Origin: Streptomyces sp. NBC_01241
GTDB lineage: Bacteria > Actinomycetota > Actinomycetes > Streptomycetales > Streptomycetaceae
Length of the DNA stretch: 64,000 nt
Reading direction: 5' to 3'
NCBI RefSeq assembly: GCF_041435435.1
Contig: NZ_CP108494.1
Location: 8,404,501 to 8,468,500 of the forward strand
The position numbers were made by a program, and so were the translations under genes. The notes below the pieces were generated by a model. The model saw only the letters and a program-made list of their open reading frames with translations. It was not told the DNA's origin and ran no database searches. Positions within the stretch are counted from its first letter, which is position 1; each line of letters begins with the position of its first letter. Of the stretch, positions 45,449-53,897 are shown piece after piece.

Positions 45449-46893
45449 TAGGGCTTTGTTAGGTGCGGTGGTGTGGTTCGGGTGCCGGGGCGGGTTGGCC
45501 GCATATGGAGCAGGCGCCGGTCCAGGTGGCCAGGAGGGCTTGGAGTTCGCGGAGGACCGCGTAGAGGGTCAGGCCGGCGCAGGGGCTTTTGGGTCGAGTC
45601 TGAGCAGGGTGCAGAAGGCTTGGGCGAGGGAGGCGAGGGTGGTGTGGCGGTGCCAGCCGGGGAAGTTGCGGCCCTCGAAGTGGTCCAGGCCCAGGCCGTC
45701 CTTGAGTTCGCGGTAGTCGTGCTCGATGCGCCAGCGGATCTTGCAGATGCGGACCAGCTCGCGCAGTGGGGTGTCGGCGGGCAGGGTGGACAGCCAGTAG
45801 TCGGTGGGCTCGGCGGCGCCGGGCGGCCACTCGGCCAGCAGCCAGCACTCGGGCAGGGAACCGTCCACGGCGCGGCGGATCGTGCGGTTGGCCGGGCGGA
45901 CGCGCAGTGCGAGGAATCGTGAGCGCATCTCGGCGCGGGGGTTGTTCCTGGTGGTCTTGCTGCCCTGGCGCCAGGTCACCGTCCGTAGCGTGGATCGTCC
46001 TTCGTCCAGGGCGAGTTGGCGCAAGGTGGTGTGGGGGTCGGGGTACGCCGGGCCGGGCGGGCGGCCCTGGCCGCTGTAGGGCGGGCGCCGGGGGACGGCG
46101 TCACCCGGGTAGGCGGTGGTGCTGCCCTTGACCGCGACCGCGTAGGCCAGCCCACGTTCGCTCAGGCCCTCGCGAAAGCCTGTCGCGTCCCCGTAGCCGG
46201 CGTCGGCGACCACCGGCAGGTCGGGCAGCTCCCAGTCCCCGCGAACCTCGTCCAGCATGTCCAGGGCCAGGCGCCACTTCTCCCGGTGCCGCTCGCTGTC
46301 GGGGATGCCGGCCTTCGTCCGGCGGCGGCGGATCGCCTCGGCCAGCAGCGCATCGTCCGCGTTCTTGGCGTCGTCCCAGCTCTCGGGCAGGAACAGACGC
46401 CAGTCGACCGCCGAGGAGGCACGGTCGGACACCAGGTTGACACTGACCCCGACCTGGCAGTTTCCGCGCTTGCCCAGCGCGCCGCAGTACATCCGCGCCA
46501 CCCCCGGCGAGTCGTAGCCGTCCTTGGGGAAGCCCACGTCATCGATCGCGTACGCCTCGGGCGAGATGTGAGCCGCAGCCCAACGGGCCAGCCGCTCACG
46601 GACCTTGCCCCAGTTCCAGGTGGAAGAGGAGACGAACTGCTGGAGCTGCTGATGGTCCACACCCAGACGCTCGGCCATCGGCTGCATCGACTTGCGCTTA
46701 CCGTCCAGCATCAGCCCGCGCAGGTACAACTCACCCTTGGCCCGCTGGTCCCGCCGCGCCAGTGAACCGAGCATCTCCGCCGCGAACGCCTCCAAGCGCG
46801 GGCGGACCGTCTCCATCTCCTCAGGTGTCACACCTGAAAGAAGATCACAACCCTACCCCTGGCCGAACATTCGGGGTACCTAACAAAGCCCTA
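45449..46893 (-). mobile_element. IS701-family element A
   Basis: Perfect 16-base terminal inverted repeats (TAGGGCTTTGTTAGGT at 45449-45464; complement 46878-46893). Flanked by CTAG at 45445-45448 and 46894-46897, the 4-base YTAR-type duplication expected of IS701. One intact transposase gene inside. Confidence 0.88.
45569..46831 (-). CDS. IS701-family transposase (element A)
   Basis: A 420-residue transposase of the IS701/DDE_5 group. N-terminus RLEAFAAEMLGSLARRDQRA and YLRGLMLDGKRKSMQPMAERLG; DDE elements AIDDVGFPKDG (Asp), PVVADAGYGDATGFREGL (Asp) and RWRIEHDYRELKDGLGLDHFEGR (Glu). Frame intact, likely active. It does not resemble element B closely at protein level, although both share the family fold. 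Confidence 0.88.
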   Translation of the reverse strand: MTPEEMETVRPRLEAFAAEMLGSLARRDQRAKGELYLRGLMLDGKRKSMQPMAERLGVDHQQLQQFVSSSTWNWGKVRERLARWAAAHISPEAYAIDDVGFPKDGYDSPGVARMYCGALGKRGNCQVGVSVNLVSDRASSAVDWRLFLPESWDDAKNADDALLAEAIRRRRTKAGIPDSERHREKWRLALDMLDEVRGDWELPDLPVVADAGYGDATGFREGLSERGLAYAVAVKGSTTAYPGDAVPRRPPYSGQGRPPGPAYPDPHTTLRQLALDEGRSTLRTVTWRQGSKTTRNNPRAEMRSRFLALRVRPANRTIRRAVDGSLPECWLLAEWPPGAAEPTDYWLSTLPADTPLRELVRICKIRWRIEHDYRELKDGLGLDHFEGRNFPGWHRHTTLASLAQAFCTLLRLDPKAPAPA

Positions 46894-46897
46894 CTAG

Positions 46898-48301
46898 TAC
46901 TGCAACCGTGTTTGGTGTGACGGCGGTTCAGTTCATGGGCTGTGGCCTCGTCGTTTGTAGTGGCTGATGCGTGCTCGGTGTTGTGCTCGTCGTCGCCAGT
47001 GGGACCAGTACAGGACGTGGGCGACGGGAGGAAGGAGACGTGCTGTGAGGTGCGCGGTCAGGCGGCGGATCTCGGGCAGGCTCAGCGGGACGAGGAGCTG
47101 TTCACCGGGTTTTGACCCCCTTTTTTGAGCTCCTCCGCGCGGACCGTTGTCAGATAGGCGTGGGCAGCCATGGCGAGGGTGATGTGCCGGTACCAGGCGT
47201 GGTATTTGCGGACCTGGTAATGGTCGAGGCCGCATTCGTTCTTCGCGGTCTGGAAGCATTCCTCGATCGTCCACCGGCGGCCGGCCACGGCCAGGAGGGT
47301 GTTCAGGGTGGTGCCTTCGGGTGCGAAGCATACGTAGTAGGCGATCTCGGTGGGATCGGTGATGCTGCGGCGGGCGAGGACCCAGTGCTCGACGCCCTCC
47401 TCGCGCCACGGACGGATCGGCGCCCGGGCCCAGTCGTAGACGCGCTCTCCGTGGGTGCCTCGTCCGCACGAGCGGCGCTTCCACGCCTGCCGGGGCAGGC
47501 CGGCGACCAGTTCGTCCACGGGATGGTCCATGTGTGAGGCGGTAACGACGGTGTCGGTGCGGCGGGTTGCCAGCACGTGGAACACCCCGCGCTGTTCAAG
47601 CCAGTAACGCAAGCCCTTGACCTGCCCGTACGCCTCATCAGCGGTCAGCCACGCGAACGGCACCCGCGCGGCGAGTGCTCGCTCGATCATGGCCTTGGCG
47701 TGCTCGATCTTCGTGGCGAAGGCGACCTCGTCGGGGACCGCGGCGGCGCGGCACCGTTCCCGGTCGTCGGTCCAGGACGCGGGCAGGTACAGCTCCCGGT
47801 CGATCAACGTGTGACCGGTATCGGTGGCATAGGCGAGGAATGTGCCGACCTGGCTGTTCTCGACCCGGCCCGCCGTGCCGGTGTATTGCCGCTGGACCCC
47901 GGCCGAGCGGACACCCTTCTTCAGGAACCCCGTGTCGTCCACCACGAGCACCGCCTGCCGGTCGCCGAGGTGTTCAATCACGAACTCCCGTACGTCGTCA
48001 CGGACTTCGTCAGCGTCCCAGTCACACGTATTGAGCAGTCGCTGCAAACGGTCCGGCCGGTCATGCCCAGCGCGCTCGGCGACCGTCCACGCGTTCTTCC
48101 GCTCCAGCGACGACACCAGCCCACGCATATAGGCCAACGCGGACTCCCGGGGCTCCGAGCGCTGAAACCGGTGCACGAACCGCTCATGCACCTCCTCCAG
48201 CCCCGCCGCCCACCGCCACACGTCACCAACCTCGAGATCCCCACCCATGACAGGAACAACGACCACTACGACACACCGTCACACCAAACACGGTTGCAGT
48301 A
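46898..48301 (-). mobile_element. IS701-family element B
   Basis: Perfect inverted repeats of 24 bases (46898-46921 and 48278-48301; each begins TACTGCAACCGTGTTTGG reading inward). Flanked by CTAG at 46894-46897 (shared with element A) and 48302-48305. Contains a single transposase gene that is frameshifted near its 3' end. Confidence 0.87.
46933..48248 (-). pseudogene. IS701-family transposase (element B), frame change near C-terminus
   Basis: From ATG 48248, VFHRFQRSEPRESALAYMRGL-type N-terminus (VHRFQRSEPRESALAYMRG), LVVDDTGFLKKGVRSAGVQRQY (Asp), WLTADEAYGQVKGLRYWL (Asp) and RRWTIEECFQTAKNECGLDHYQVRK (Glu). Frame 0 ends at TGA 47082. At GAGCTCAAAAAAGGGGGTC (about 47115-47133) the normal family C-terminus (LLVPLSLPEIRRLTAHLTAR ... 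HYKRRG) continues in the -1 frame to TGA 46933. It is either an inactivating indel in the A6G5 run or slippage-dependent expression. Confidence 0.78.
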
Positions 48302-48634
48302 CTAGCGCGGTCAGGTACGCGCCGTGCAGCGAGGCGCTGAGGTTGGCGGTGGTGTAGCGCGAGGCGCCCGTCGTCGGGTCCTGCGCGGTGAACGCGCCGT
48401 TCAGCATGGCCAGCGCCGGGACGCCGAAGCACAGCGCGGTGAAGGCAAACAGTGGTACGGCCGCGAGCGCGGCCGCCGAGCGACGGCGCGGTTGCGGGGC
48501 CGGGCGGGACAGCCGGGATTCGGTACGGGGCCCGGGCGGAGCCGGTTCCGGGCCCCGTACCGCGGCGTTCGGCCTCACGCCGACGGACACGACGGCGGGG
48601 GAAACGGTGGCGGAGGAGTCGGCCATGGGCTGGG

Positions 48635-49714
48635 TCACCCGGCCACGGCCTTGCCCCAGCCCTGGGCGACGACCTGCTTGGCCTTGTCCAGCTGGGCGTC
48701 GGACGGGAAGGAGGGGGCGCCGTCGACGTGGGGCAGATTGGCGGCGGCCGCGCTGTCGACCGTGCCGCTCCGAGTCATCGAGGGCATGAGCGCCGGGCGG
48801 GCGTAGCCCTTCAGGAAGAGATTCTGGCCCTCGGCGCTGTAGAGGTATTCCTCCCACAGCCGGGCGGCCGCCGGGTGCGGGGCGTCCTTGTTGATGGCCT
48901 GCGAGTAGTAGTACTGGGCGTACTGGCCGTCGGGGGGGATGACCACCTTCCAGTCCACACCCTTGCTTCGGAACTCGTCGGCGTAACCGGCGTTGAGGTA
49001 GTCCCAGTCGATGCTGATCGGGGTCTCGCCCTTCTCGACCGTGGCCGGGGTGGACTCCACCGGGTTGTAGTTGCCGGCCTTCTTGACCTTCGCGAAGAAG
49101 TCCAGGCCGGGCCGGATATCGTGGAAGGAGCCCTTGTTCGCCAGGGCTGCGGCGAAGACGCCGCCGAAGGCGGAGCCCGACTTGGTCGGATTGCCGTTCA
49201 TGGCGACCTAGCCCTTGTACTGCGGCTTCAGCAGGTCGGCGAAGGACTGGGGGCACTCCTTGACGCGCTTGGCGTCGCAGCCGATCGAGACATAACCGCC
49301 GTAGTCGTTGTACCAGCGGGCCTGAGTGTCGCGCTGCGTGGCCGGGATCTCGTCGAAGGCCGCGACCCGGTACGGGGCGAGCAGCCCCTGCTGCGCTGCG
49401 CTGAGCGCGAACGACTGGCCCAGGTCCACCACGTCCGGGGCGCGGCCCTGGCCCTTGCGCGAGGTGATGGCGTTGATCTCGTCCTGGCTGGCGCCGTCCG
49501 GGTTCTCGTCGTTGACTTTGATGCCGTACTTCTTCGTGAATCCGTCGATCACGGCGCCGTAGTTGGCCCAGTCGCGGGGCAGGGCGATCGCGTTGAGCAC
49601 TCCCTCCTTCTTGGCCGCCGCGACCAGTGCGTCCATACCACCGAGGTCCTGCGCCGAGGTGGCGGTGGCGGCGTGCGGGCCGTTCGCGCAGAGAACAGGT
49701 TCACAAGGTCTCAT
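48635..49714 (-). pseudogene. ABC importer substrate-binding protein with in-frame stop and lost signal peptide
   Basis: GGMDALVAAAKKEGVLNAIALPRDWANYGAV ... CPQSFADLLKPQYKG runs into TAG (49208-49210), then the same frame continues VAMNGNPTKSGSAFGG to TGA at 48635. A CAG (Gln) to TAG change explains it. It belongs to the periplasmic-binding-protein type II group used for Fe3+, polyamine or phosphonate-like ligands. The N-terminus is also abnormal: no signal peptide or lipobox precedes the mature domain. The ABC importer thus lacks a working receptor. Confidence 0.8.
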
Positions 49715-49770
49715 GAGGGTGCATGAGCTGCCCGGAAAACAGTGATCGGGTACTGCCCGGACCCAGGCAA

Positions 49771-49784
49771 CTTGTCCAAACAAG
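49771..49784. promoter_or_regulatory. Candidate GntR operator between gntR and the ABC operon
   Basis: CTTGTCCAAACAAG, an inverted repeat with arms CTTGT/ACAAG, in the divergent region between the binding-protein relic and gntR. Similar sites precede both phosphoesterase genes. Confidence 0.55.
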
Positions 49785-50002
49785 ATGTCCCAAGTGCGTC
49801 GGAGCGCGATGACCTTTCGGTGAACGGAGAACAGATGCTCCCCTCTCGGTTGAAGGCTCTTTGAGACGATGCGGGCCGCGTGGGGGTGCGGTCTCCGCTG
49901 TGTGCAGGACGAGCGTGCCCGATGCGGCGGGATCGCCTACCCTGTGGGCACACGCCGGTGGCGCGCAGAGCGGAGCCGGTATCGCGGATGAGAGGGCTAG
50001 GT

Positions 50003-50743
50003 GTGGCGGCACGGCACGAGCAGATCGCCGGCGACCTGAGGGTTGCGATCGACCGCGGCGACTACCCGGTGGGGGGCCAGCTCCCGACCGAGGGCGAACT
50101 CGCCGAGCGGTACCAGGTATCCCGCGGCACTGTCCGCCAGGCGCTCGCGGCTCTGGTGGCCGAGGGACTGGTCGGCTCACGACAGGGCACCCGACGGGTG
50201 GTGCTCGGTGCCCGCCGCAGTCAGAGCTTCACCGAACTGCGCAGCTTCGCCCAGTGGGCACGGGCAGCCGGACACAAGGCCACCGGCAGCGTCATCGAGA
50301 CCGCCCGGCGCCCGGCCTCCACCGAAGACGCGCTGCGCCTCCAACTCCCCGCGGGCGCAGAGGTGTTGTACGTCCTGCGGGTGCGTGGCCTGGACGGACA
50401 GCCGGCCCTGCTGGAGCGCACCGTCTACGCCGGCTGGATCGCGGACGCGGTCGAGCGCATCGAGCCCGACTGCGAGTCGGTCACCCAGCGGCTGCTCGAC
50501 GAGGTGGGCGTGGCCTTCGCGCACGGCGAGCACGTCATCGACGCACTTGCGGCGGGCACCCGCGACGCGGAACTGCTCGGCGTACGCCGCGGCACCCCGC
50601 TGCTGCGGGTCCGCCGGGTGACCACCACCCACGCCGGCCGCCCCGTGGAGTGGTCCGACGACCGCTACCGGCCGGGAACGGTCACCTTCCGCATCCACAA
50701 CTCCATCGGTGCCAACCCGCTCGTCCGCCAGCCCGGCGAATGA
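50003..50743 (+). CDS. GntR-family regulator, HutC subfamily (UTRA domain)
   Basis: 246 residues from GTG 50003 (GAGAGGG upstream; ATG 49988 also in frame). N-terminal winged HTH: QIAGDLRVAIDRGDYPVGGQLPTEGELAERYQVSRGTVRQALAALVAEGLV. The C-terminal UTRA ligand domain ends EWSDDRYRPGTVTFRIHNS. HutC-type regulators usually repress nearby uptake and catabolic genes and are released by a small ligand. Divergent to the decayed ABC importer; likely binds the TTGTCC-type palindromes at 49771, 38972 and 38020. Intact although its main target operon is broken. Confidence 0.88.
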   Translation: MAARHEQIAGDLRVAIDRGDYPVGGQLPTEGELAERYQVSRGTVRQALAALVAEGLVGSRQGTRRVVLGARRSQSFTELRSFAQWARAAGHKATGSVIETARRPASTEDALRLQLPAGAEVLYVLRVRGLDGQPALLERTVYAGWIADAVERIEPDCESVTQRLLDEVGVAFAHGEHVIDALAAGTRDAELLGVRRGTPLLRVRRVTTTHAGRPVEWSDDRYRPGTVTFRIHNSIGANPLVRQPGE

Positions 50744-50880
50744 GCGCGGCGTGGTCCTTCAGAGGCAGATGGGCGTTCGCCGCCGGCGTCCGGGGCGACT
50801 TTTGGGCCCCGTGCCGCTCCATAACGTCTGCACTGGCTGTGATCGGGGACGATGGCCGTGGCCGCTGGTAGGGCACTCTG

Positions 50881-50985
50881 GGTACATATGCTTCGCGTTC
50901 CTCCGCCGCCAAGAATGCCGAAATACTGATCTTGCGACACGAGGTCGCCGTCCTGCGCCGCCAGATCGCCGCCCCGATGCGATCG
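50881..50985 (+). pseudogene. Integrase/transposase N-terminal fragment
   Basis: SAAKNAEILILRHEVAVLRRQIA matches the N-terminal segment common in IS481/IS3-type integrase-core proteins of actinobacteria. It has no start and ends within about 35 residues before the group II intron sequence. The rest of 50744-51055 shows nothing recognisable. Confidence 0.5.
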
Positions 50986-51055
50986 GGCTGCAGTGACTGT
51001 ACGCCCTGTTCGTCATGGAGGTACGCACCCGCACAGAGTCTGCGCCATCGTTACT

Positions 51056-51306
51056 GTGCGGGCCGATGGTGGCCCGCCGACGACGAGGTTGTCTTGTTCA
51101 GGTGCGCGAAGGTGCGAACCCACCGCTATTTGTATCGCGGGAACAAGATCCCCTCGCCCTGGCCCAGCGGGACCACGGAGACAGCGGCCGCCTGAGAAAG
51201 CTTGTGGAGAGCCGGATGCCTGGAAATCGGGCACGTCCGGTTCGGGAGGCGGACCGGGGAAACCCACCAACGGCAACGTCGGCCGGGCGCCCCGGTCCGA
51301 CCTCAC
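51056..51306 (+). mobile_element. Group II intron derivative without ORF (domains V and VI present)
   Basis: Domain V lies at 51209-51243. GAGCCGGA pairs with TCCGGTTC (one G-U), with a CG bulge, an upper TGCC/GGCA stem and a GAAA loop; AGC forms the catalytic triad. A domain VI hairpin follows (GGACCGGGG ... CCCCGGTCC, 51251-51299). A 5' end at 51056 (GTGCG, the GUGYG consensus) and a 3' end near 51306 (AC) are plausible. A domain I-like GGTGCGAACCCACC hairpin lies at 51108-51121. No reverse transcriptase frame fits in this 250-base unit, so it must have lost it. Confidence 0.6.
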
Positions 51307-51592
51307 ACGCTCTCCGAGCGGGCCGGGCATGCGACCGCGGACCGCATGCAGTGGCAGGCCTCCTTCAGGCGCGCGAGCGCCAGATCGAGAAGACGGTCGG
51401 CGCGGTCGTCCAGGCCGAGGTGCTCGGGGAAGTCGGCCAGCACGCTGTGGTGGAAGCCGGGATCGTCCGGCTCCATGGCCGGGGCGTACTTGAAATCGAT
51501 GCGGCAGCGGACTGCTTCCGCTGCCTGACGGTCCGACAGATCGAGCAGGGACTGCAGCACACAGACGGTGGCCAATTGGGCGGGCGAGATGC
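51307..51592 (-). pseudogene. IS1182-family transposase fragment
   Basis: Minus strand SPAQLATVCVLQSLLDLSDRQAAEAVRCRIDFKYA then DDPGFHHSVLADFPEHL and ADRLLDLALARLKEA is the N-terminal DUF772-type block of IS1182 transposases. It has neither a start nor the catalytic domain. The group II intron lies at one end and the truncated ROK gene at the other. Confidence 0.72.
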
Positions 51593-52441
51593 CGGGGCGT
51601 CGGCCTCGCGGAACATGCGCAGCACCGCGTCGGAGGAGGTCAACGCCTCCACACAGCCTCGGTTGCCGCAGGCGCACTTCGGACCATTCGGCTCGATCGG
51701 CAGATGCCCGAACTCGACGGCCAGTCCACCGGCGCCGGAGTGGAGAACTCCACGGAGCATCAGCGCACCACCGACGCCGCGCCCGACCGAGACCACGGCG
51801 AACGAGTCGACCTCCCTCCCCACTCCGAACCAACGCTCGGCAATAACGGGGGCGTTGACGTCGTTGTCGACCACCACCGGAAGCCCGGTCGCCGCGCTCA
51901 GCGGGGCCGCGACGGCTACGTCGGTCCAGCCCAGCCGAACCGCCGAACGGCACACGCCGTTTACCGCGTCGACATGGCCGCCCACGCCGACCCCGATACC
52001 CAGCACCCTCACCTCGGCACTCGCCGCCTCCGCGATGAGCCGAGCCGTCAGGTCCGCGGCCACCGAGAGCACATGGGCCGGCTCCAGGGAATCGAGCACA
52101 TGCTCCAGGCGGAGCAGCGGACGGGCGCCGAGGTCGGTGAGCACAGCCGCGACGTGTGTGCGCGCGATCTGGATCCCGACGACCAGGTGCTGTTCGGTGT
52201 TGACCCGCAGCAGGCGCTGAGGTCGCCCCAGACGGGTGGCGCTCTGCTGCCCGGTCTCGCTCAGATAGCCGCCCTCGATCAGCGGCGACAGCAGCCGGGT
52301 CACCGTGGAGGGCGACAGCCCGAGCCGCTGCGCGATCGCCGTTCTCGAGATCGGGCCCGCGGTGAGCACCTGGGCGAAGATCTCGGCTCCTGTCTGATCC
52401 GGGACCAAAGCCGTCAAGGCGGTCACGTCATGCCTCCCCAT
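51593..52441 (-). pseudogene. ROK-family transcriptional regulator, C-terminally truncated
   Basis: N-terminal HTH (AQVLTAGPISRTAIAQRLGLSPSTVTRLLSPLIEGGY) and a ROK sugar-kinase-like domain: VVGIQIARTHVAAVLTDL, VDNDVNAPVIAERWFG and the zinc motif EFGHLPIEPNGPKCACGNRGCVEAL. After VLRMFREADA (about residue 283) the frame enters the IS1182 fragment, losing about 100 residues of the usual 390-400. DNA binding may persist, but effector binding is probably lost. Start ATG 52439-52441. ROK/NagC-type repressors control sugar genes. Confidence 0.78.
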
Positions 52442-52891
52442 CGCTTCGCTACCTCACTGGTGGCGTGAGTTTGGCGAAGATATTTTCGTGTGTCAAGAAA
52501 AGAACTCGAGGGGGCAGGATCCGGCCCTCGGTGCCCATGGAACGCATCAGGCCCGCGCAAGCGAGGCCCGGACCAGGAGGCCCGCGCCTCCACCTCCACG
52601 TCAAGCGCCCCGCGCGAGCACGGCCCGGGTGATCTGACCAGCAGCCACCCCGCCCAGCAGGGGCGCCCCGGAGGCGTCGACATGGTCCGCCAACGGCTCG
52701 ACGGCCCTGTCCGCCAACCTGTGCCCGCCAGCCCGCCAGCCCGGCGCTCACCATCGATAGCCATGTCCGTCTTCCACTGGCCGACGAGTGCACGCTGTGC
52801 CCCTCGCGGGTCGCGCGCGAGATCCCGGCCGCCGGCGCCGTCCAGACCATGTACGACAAGCTCAAGAACGGTAAGGAGTTCCCGAAGAAGG
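52442..52891. other. 450-base region with a possible short coding remnant
   Basis: Plus strand 52750-52895 has a protein-like end (DSHVRLPLADECTLC ... GAVQTMYDKLKNGKEFPKK), but there is no start, the family is not recognised, and it abuts the IS5 remnant. Other frames look like shadows. Confidence 0.3.
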
Positions 52892-53412
52892 TCAGTGGGC
52901 GGTGGCGTCACTGCCCCAGAGCGACACGGGCGAGCCGCGGGTTGTGCGGGCGGCGTCCCGGTCCGTCGTCGATGCGGGCGTGACCAGCATGTCCAGGAGC
53001 AGGCCGGGGCAGTCCGTGATGAGGTGCCGCTTGCGGCCGTTGACCTTCTTCCCGCCGTCGTAGCCGCGTGAGGCGTTCCTGACGGTGGCGTCGGCCTTCA
53101 CCGACTGCGAGTCCACGATGGCCGCCGTCGGCTCCGCCTCCCGGCCTTCTGCCGAGCGGACACGCTCACGGAGCCGGTCATGCAGTTCCTGGCTCAGGCC
53201 GTGGTCGCGCCAGCGGCGGAAAAACGCGTAGACGCGGGGCCAGGGCGGGAAGTCGACAGTCAGGGAACGCCACTTGATCCCGTTTTCGACCAGGTAGCGG
53301 ACCGCGTCGAGTACTGGCGGTGGCAGTAGCCCTCGGGCCGGCCACCTCGGCTCTCCATCCACGCCAGCGTCGGAAAAGCCTTCCGGACCACCGCCGACTC
53401 CGCATCACTCAT
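52892..53412 (-). pseudogene. IS5-family transposase remnant, frameshifted and truncated
   Basis: ATG 53412 begins MSDAESAVVRKAFPTLAWMESRGGRPEGYCHRQ. The homologous sequence then continues in another frame as LDAVRYLVENGIKWRSLTVDFPPWPRVYAFFRRW, IVDSQSVKADA and GGKKVNGRKRHLITDCPGLLLDM, so one base is missing near 53310. It stops after TTDRDAAR; the catalytic C-terminal half is absent. Different from the intact IS5 element at 31.7 kb. Confidence 0.72.
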
Positions 53413-53897
53413 GTCCGAGTCGTAATAGGGCTCCCGGCCGGGCTGATCGGCCGCGTTCCCAAACCTGTGGGCGAGACAGTCACACCCTGGGGTGGACGAG
53501 CTGGACTCCACCAAGGTGACCACGCAAGACTGCAACAACAAGAGCCTCCCTGTCGCTCTGGCTTCAACAACCGCGAGCTACCAGGAGGCTCTTCCTTCGT
53601 GCGTGCACAGCGGCGCACTCACCCGATCCAGCACTCTGTTCAATCCAGAACGACCGCACGATCGGAAAGACAACAGCTTGTCTCGCGCAGGGACGCCTGG
53701 GGCCACGGCACAGCCGGCCGACCTCACGGGTCGCGTCGATGACAGAGGTGGCCGACCTCACTGGCCCCGCGCCGTTCACCTTCGGCCGGCTGACGACGAT
53801 TTGGTGGAGTCGTCGCGGATGTCACTCGGTACATCACTCGGACTCGGAAAACGTCCCGTTCTCTCCCATGTGCGGTGGTTCGGCGGCCGTCGTGATC
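53413..53897. other. 485-base region with an inverted repeat, no gene recognised
   Basis: Contains AAGAGCCTCC (53540-53549) and its complement (53584-53593) around a 34-base loop; this could be an IS end or a transcription hairpin. Open frames here have no recognisable motifs. It separates the mobile-element debris from the carbohydrate locus. Confidence 0.35.

Larger units (their letters stand above)
44826..48638 (-). pseudogene. ABC importer permease 1, interrupted by two IS701 elements and truncated
   Basis: The 5' part (GTG 48638, overlapping the binding-protein stop; SAAALAAVPLFAFTALCFGVPALAMLNGAF ... LHGAYLTAL) lies at 48302-48638. The 3' part (GGSVELSAVSAGAGAVLGLLLAQAVV ... coupling motif VQWREAAQNNGATAWQYWRYVALPLP ... 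LVMAVYR) lies at about 44826-45448. Two insertion sequences separate them. Removing both and the duplicated CTAG copies restores a single frame through AYLTALGGSVEL. The end is lost in a deletion joining it to permease 2. Membrane part of a binding-protein-dependent importer. Confidence 0.8.
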
